In this document: positions 5,510 through 5,694 of the stretch, one piece after another
Layout of the letters: each line of letters starts with the position of its first letter
How positions within the stretch are numbered: the stretch's first letter is position 1
Assembly: GCA_017444545.1 (NCBI GenBank)
Contig: JAFSWJ010000311.1
Span: 1 to 5,694, forward strand
DNA from: Lachnospiraceae bacterium
Lineage (GTDB): Bacteria > Bacillota > Clostridia > Lachnospirales > Lachnospiraceae
Direction of reading: 5' to 3'
Length of the DNA: 5,694 bases
Notes under the pieces: model-generated
Told to the model about the DNA's origin: nothing
The model's input: only the letters and a program-made list of their open reading frames with translations
The model's database searches: none
Program-made: the position numbers and the translations under genes

Positions 5510-5694
5510 ATGGATGCAAAACAGGCTATTTTGGAGGGGAAAACTGCGCTGGGCATAGAGTTTGGTTCTACCAGGATCAAGGCGGTGCTGACGGATGAGG
5601 ACTTCAGACCCATCGCAAACGGAGCACATTCATGGGAAAACAGGCTTGAAAACGGGGTATGGACCTACAGTCTCGACGATATCTGGAAGGGGCT
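5510..5694 (+). CDS. FGGY-family carbohydrate kinase, N-terminal fragment (3' end outside window)
   Basis: The first 61 codons of an ATP-dependent sugar kinase of the FGGY family (xylulokinase, ribulokinase and glycerol kinase relatives, ASKHA fold). The evidence is the phosphate-1 loop [15 protein letters not shown] (15-29), which aligns with the usual GIDxGTTxxKA. After it come an acidic turn, the [20 protein letters not shown] segment, and Trp positions that fit the start of the FGGY N-terminal domain. The Asp usual in the loop is Glu17 here, and GTT is replaced by GST. This points to a divergent subfamily, so the sugar cannot be named. The ATG has a clear AGGAG site. Its neighbour upstream is the SRP RNA, not a sugar operon; what follows is out of view. 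Confidence 0.82.
   Translation, partial: MDAKQAILEGKTALGIEFGSTRIKAVLTDEDFRPIANGAHSWENRLENGVWTYSLDDIWKG

Overview
The window looks like a chromosomal housekeeping segment from an anaerobic Firmicute of class Clostridia, most likely a Lachnospiraceae-type organism. This rests on moderate G+C, heavy AGG/AGA arginine usage, purine-rich Shine-Dalgarno sites, a DUF1002 secreted protein, a radical-SAM activase typical of anaerobes, and a tadA gene followed by the SRP RNA. The taxonomic call is inference. All genes are on the + strand.

Positions 1-5161 hold seven tightly packed genes that look like one operon: the 3' end of metG (methionyl-tRNA synthetase), an alpha/beta hydrolase of the monoacylglycerol lipase type, a secreted DUF1002 protein, a GNAT acetyltransferase, a PucR/CdaR-type regulator, an NrdG-like radical SAM activase, and tadA (tRNA adenosine deaminase). 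The junctions are 3, 14, -4, 20, 4 and -14 nt, so translational coupling is likely at several of them. The first and last genes both serve tRNA function (charging and wobble editing). The middle genes have no obvious shared pathway.

Positions 5162-5509 contain no protein gene but are dense in signals. First comes a tandem, hairpin-forming REP-like repeat (5164-5263). A good sigma-A-type promoter follows (5279-5307), then the bacterial SRP RNA (about 5314-5461) with the conserved GGAA-capped helix 8. The end of the region is a short leader with a ribosome binding site.

Positions 5510-5694 are the start of an FGGY-family carbohydrate kinase, cut by the window edge. In Bacillus the gene after tadA and the SRP RNA is dnaX, so a sugar kinase here marks a rearranged junction.

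I found no CRISPR array, no intact insertion sequence, no tRNA or rRNA gene and no clear new defence or biosynthetic system. The most unusual stretch is the intergenic block at 5162-5509.
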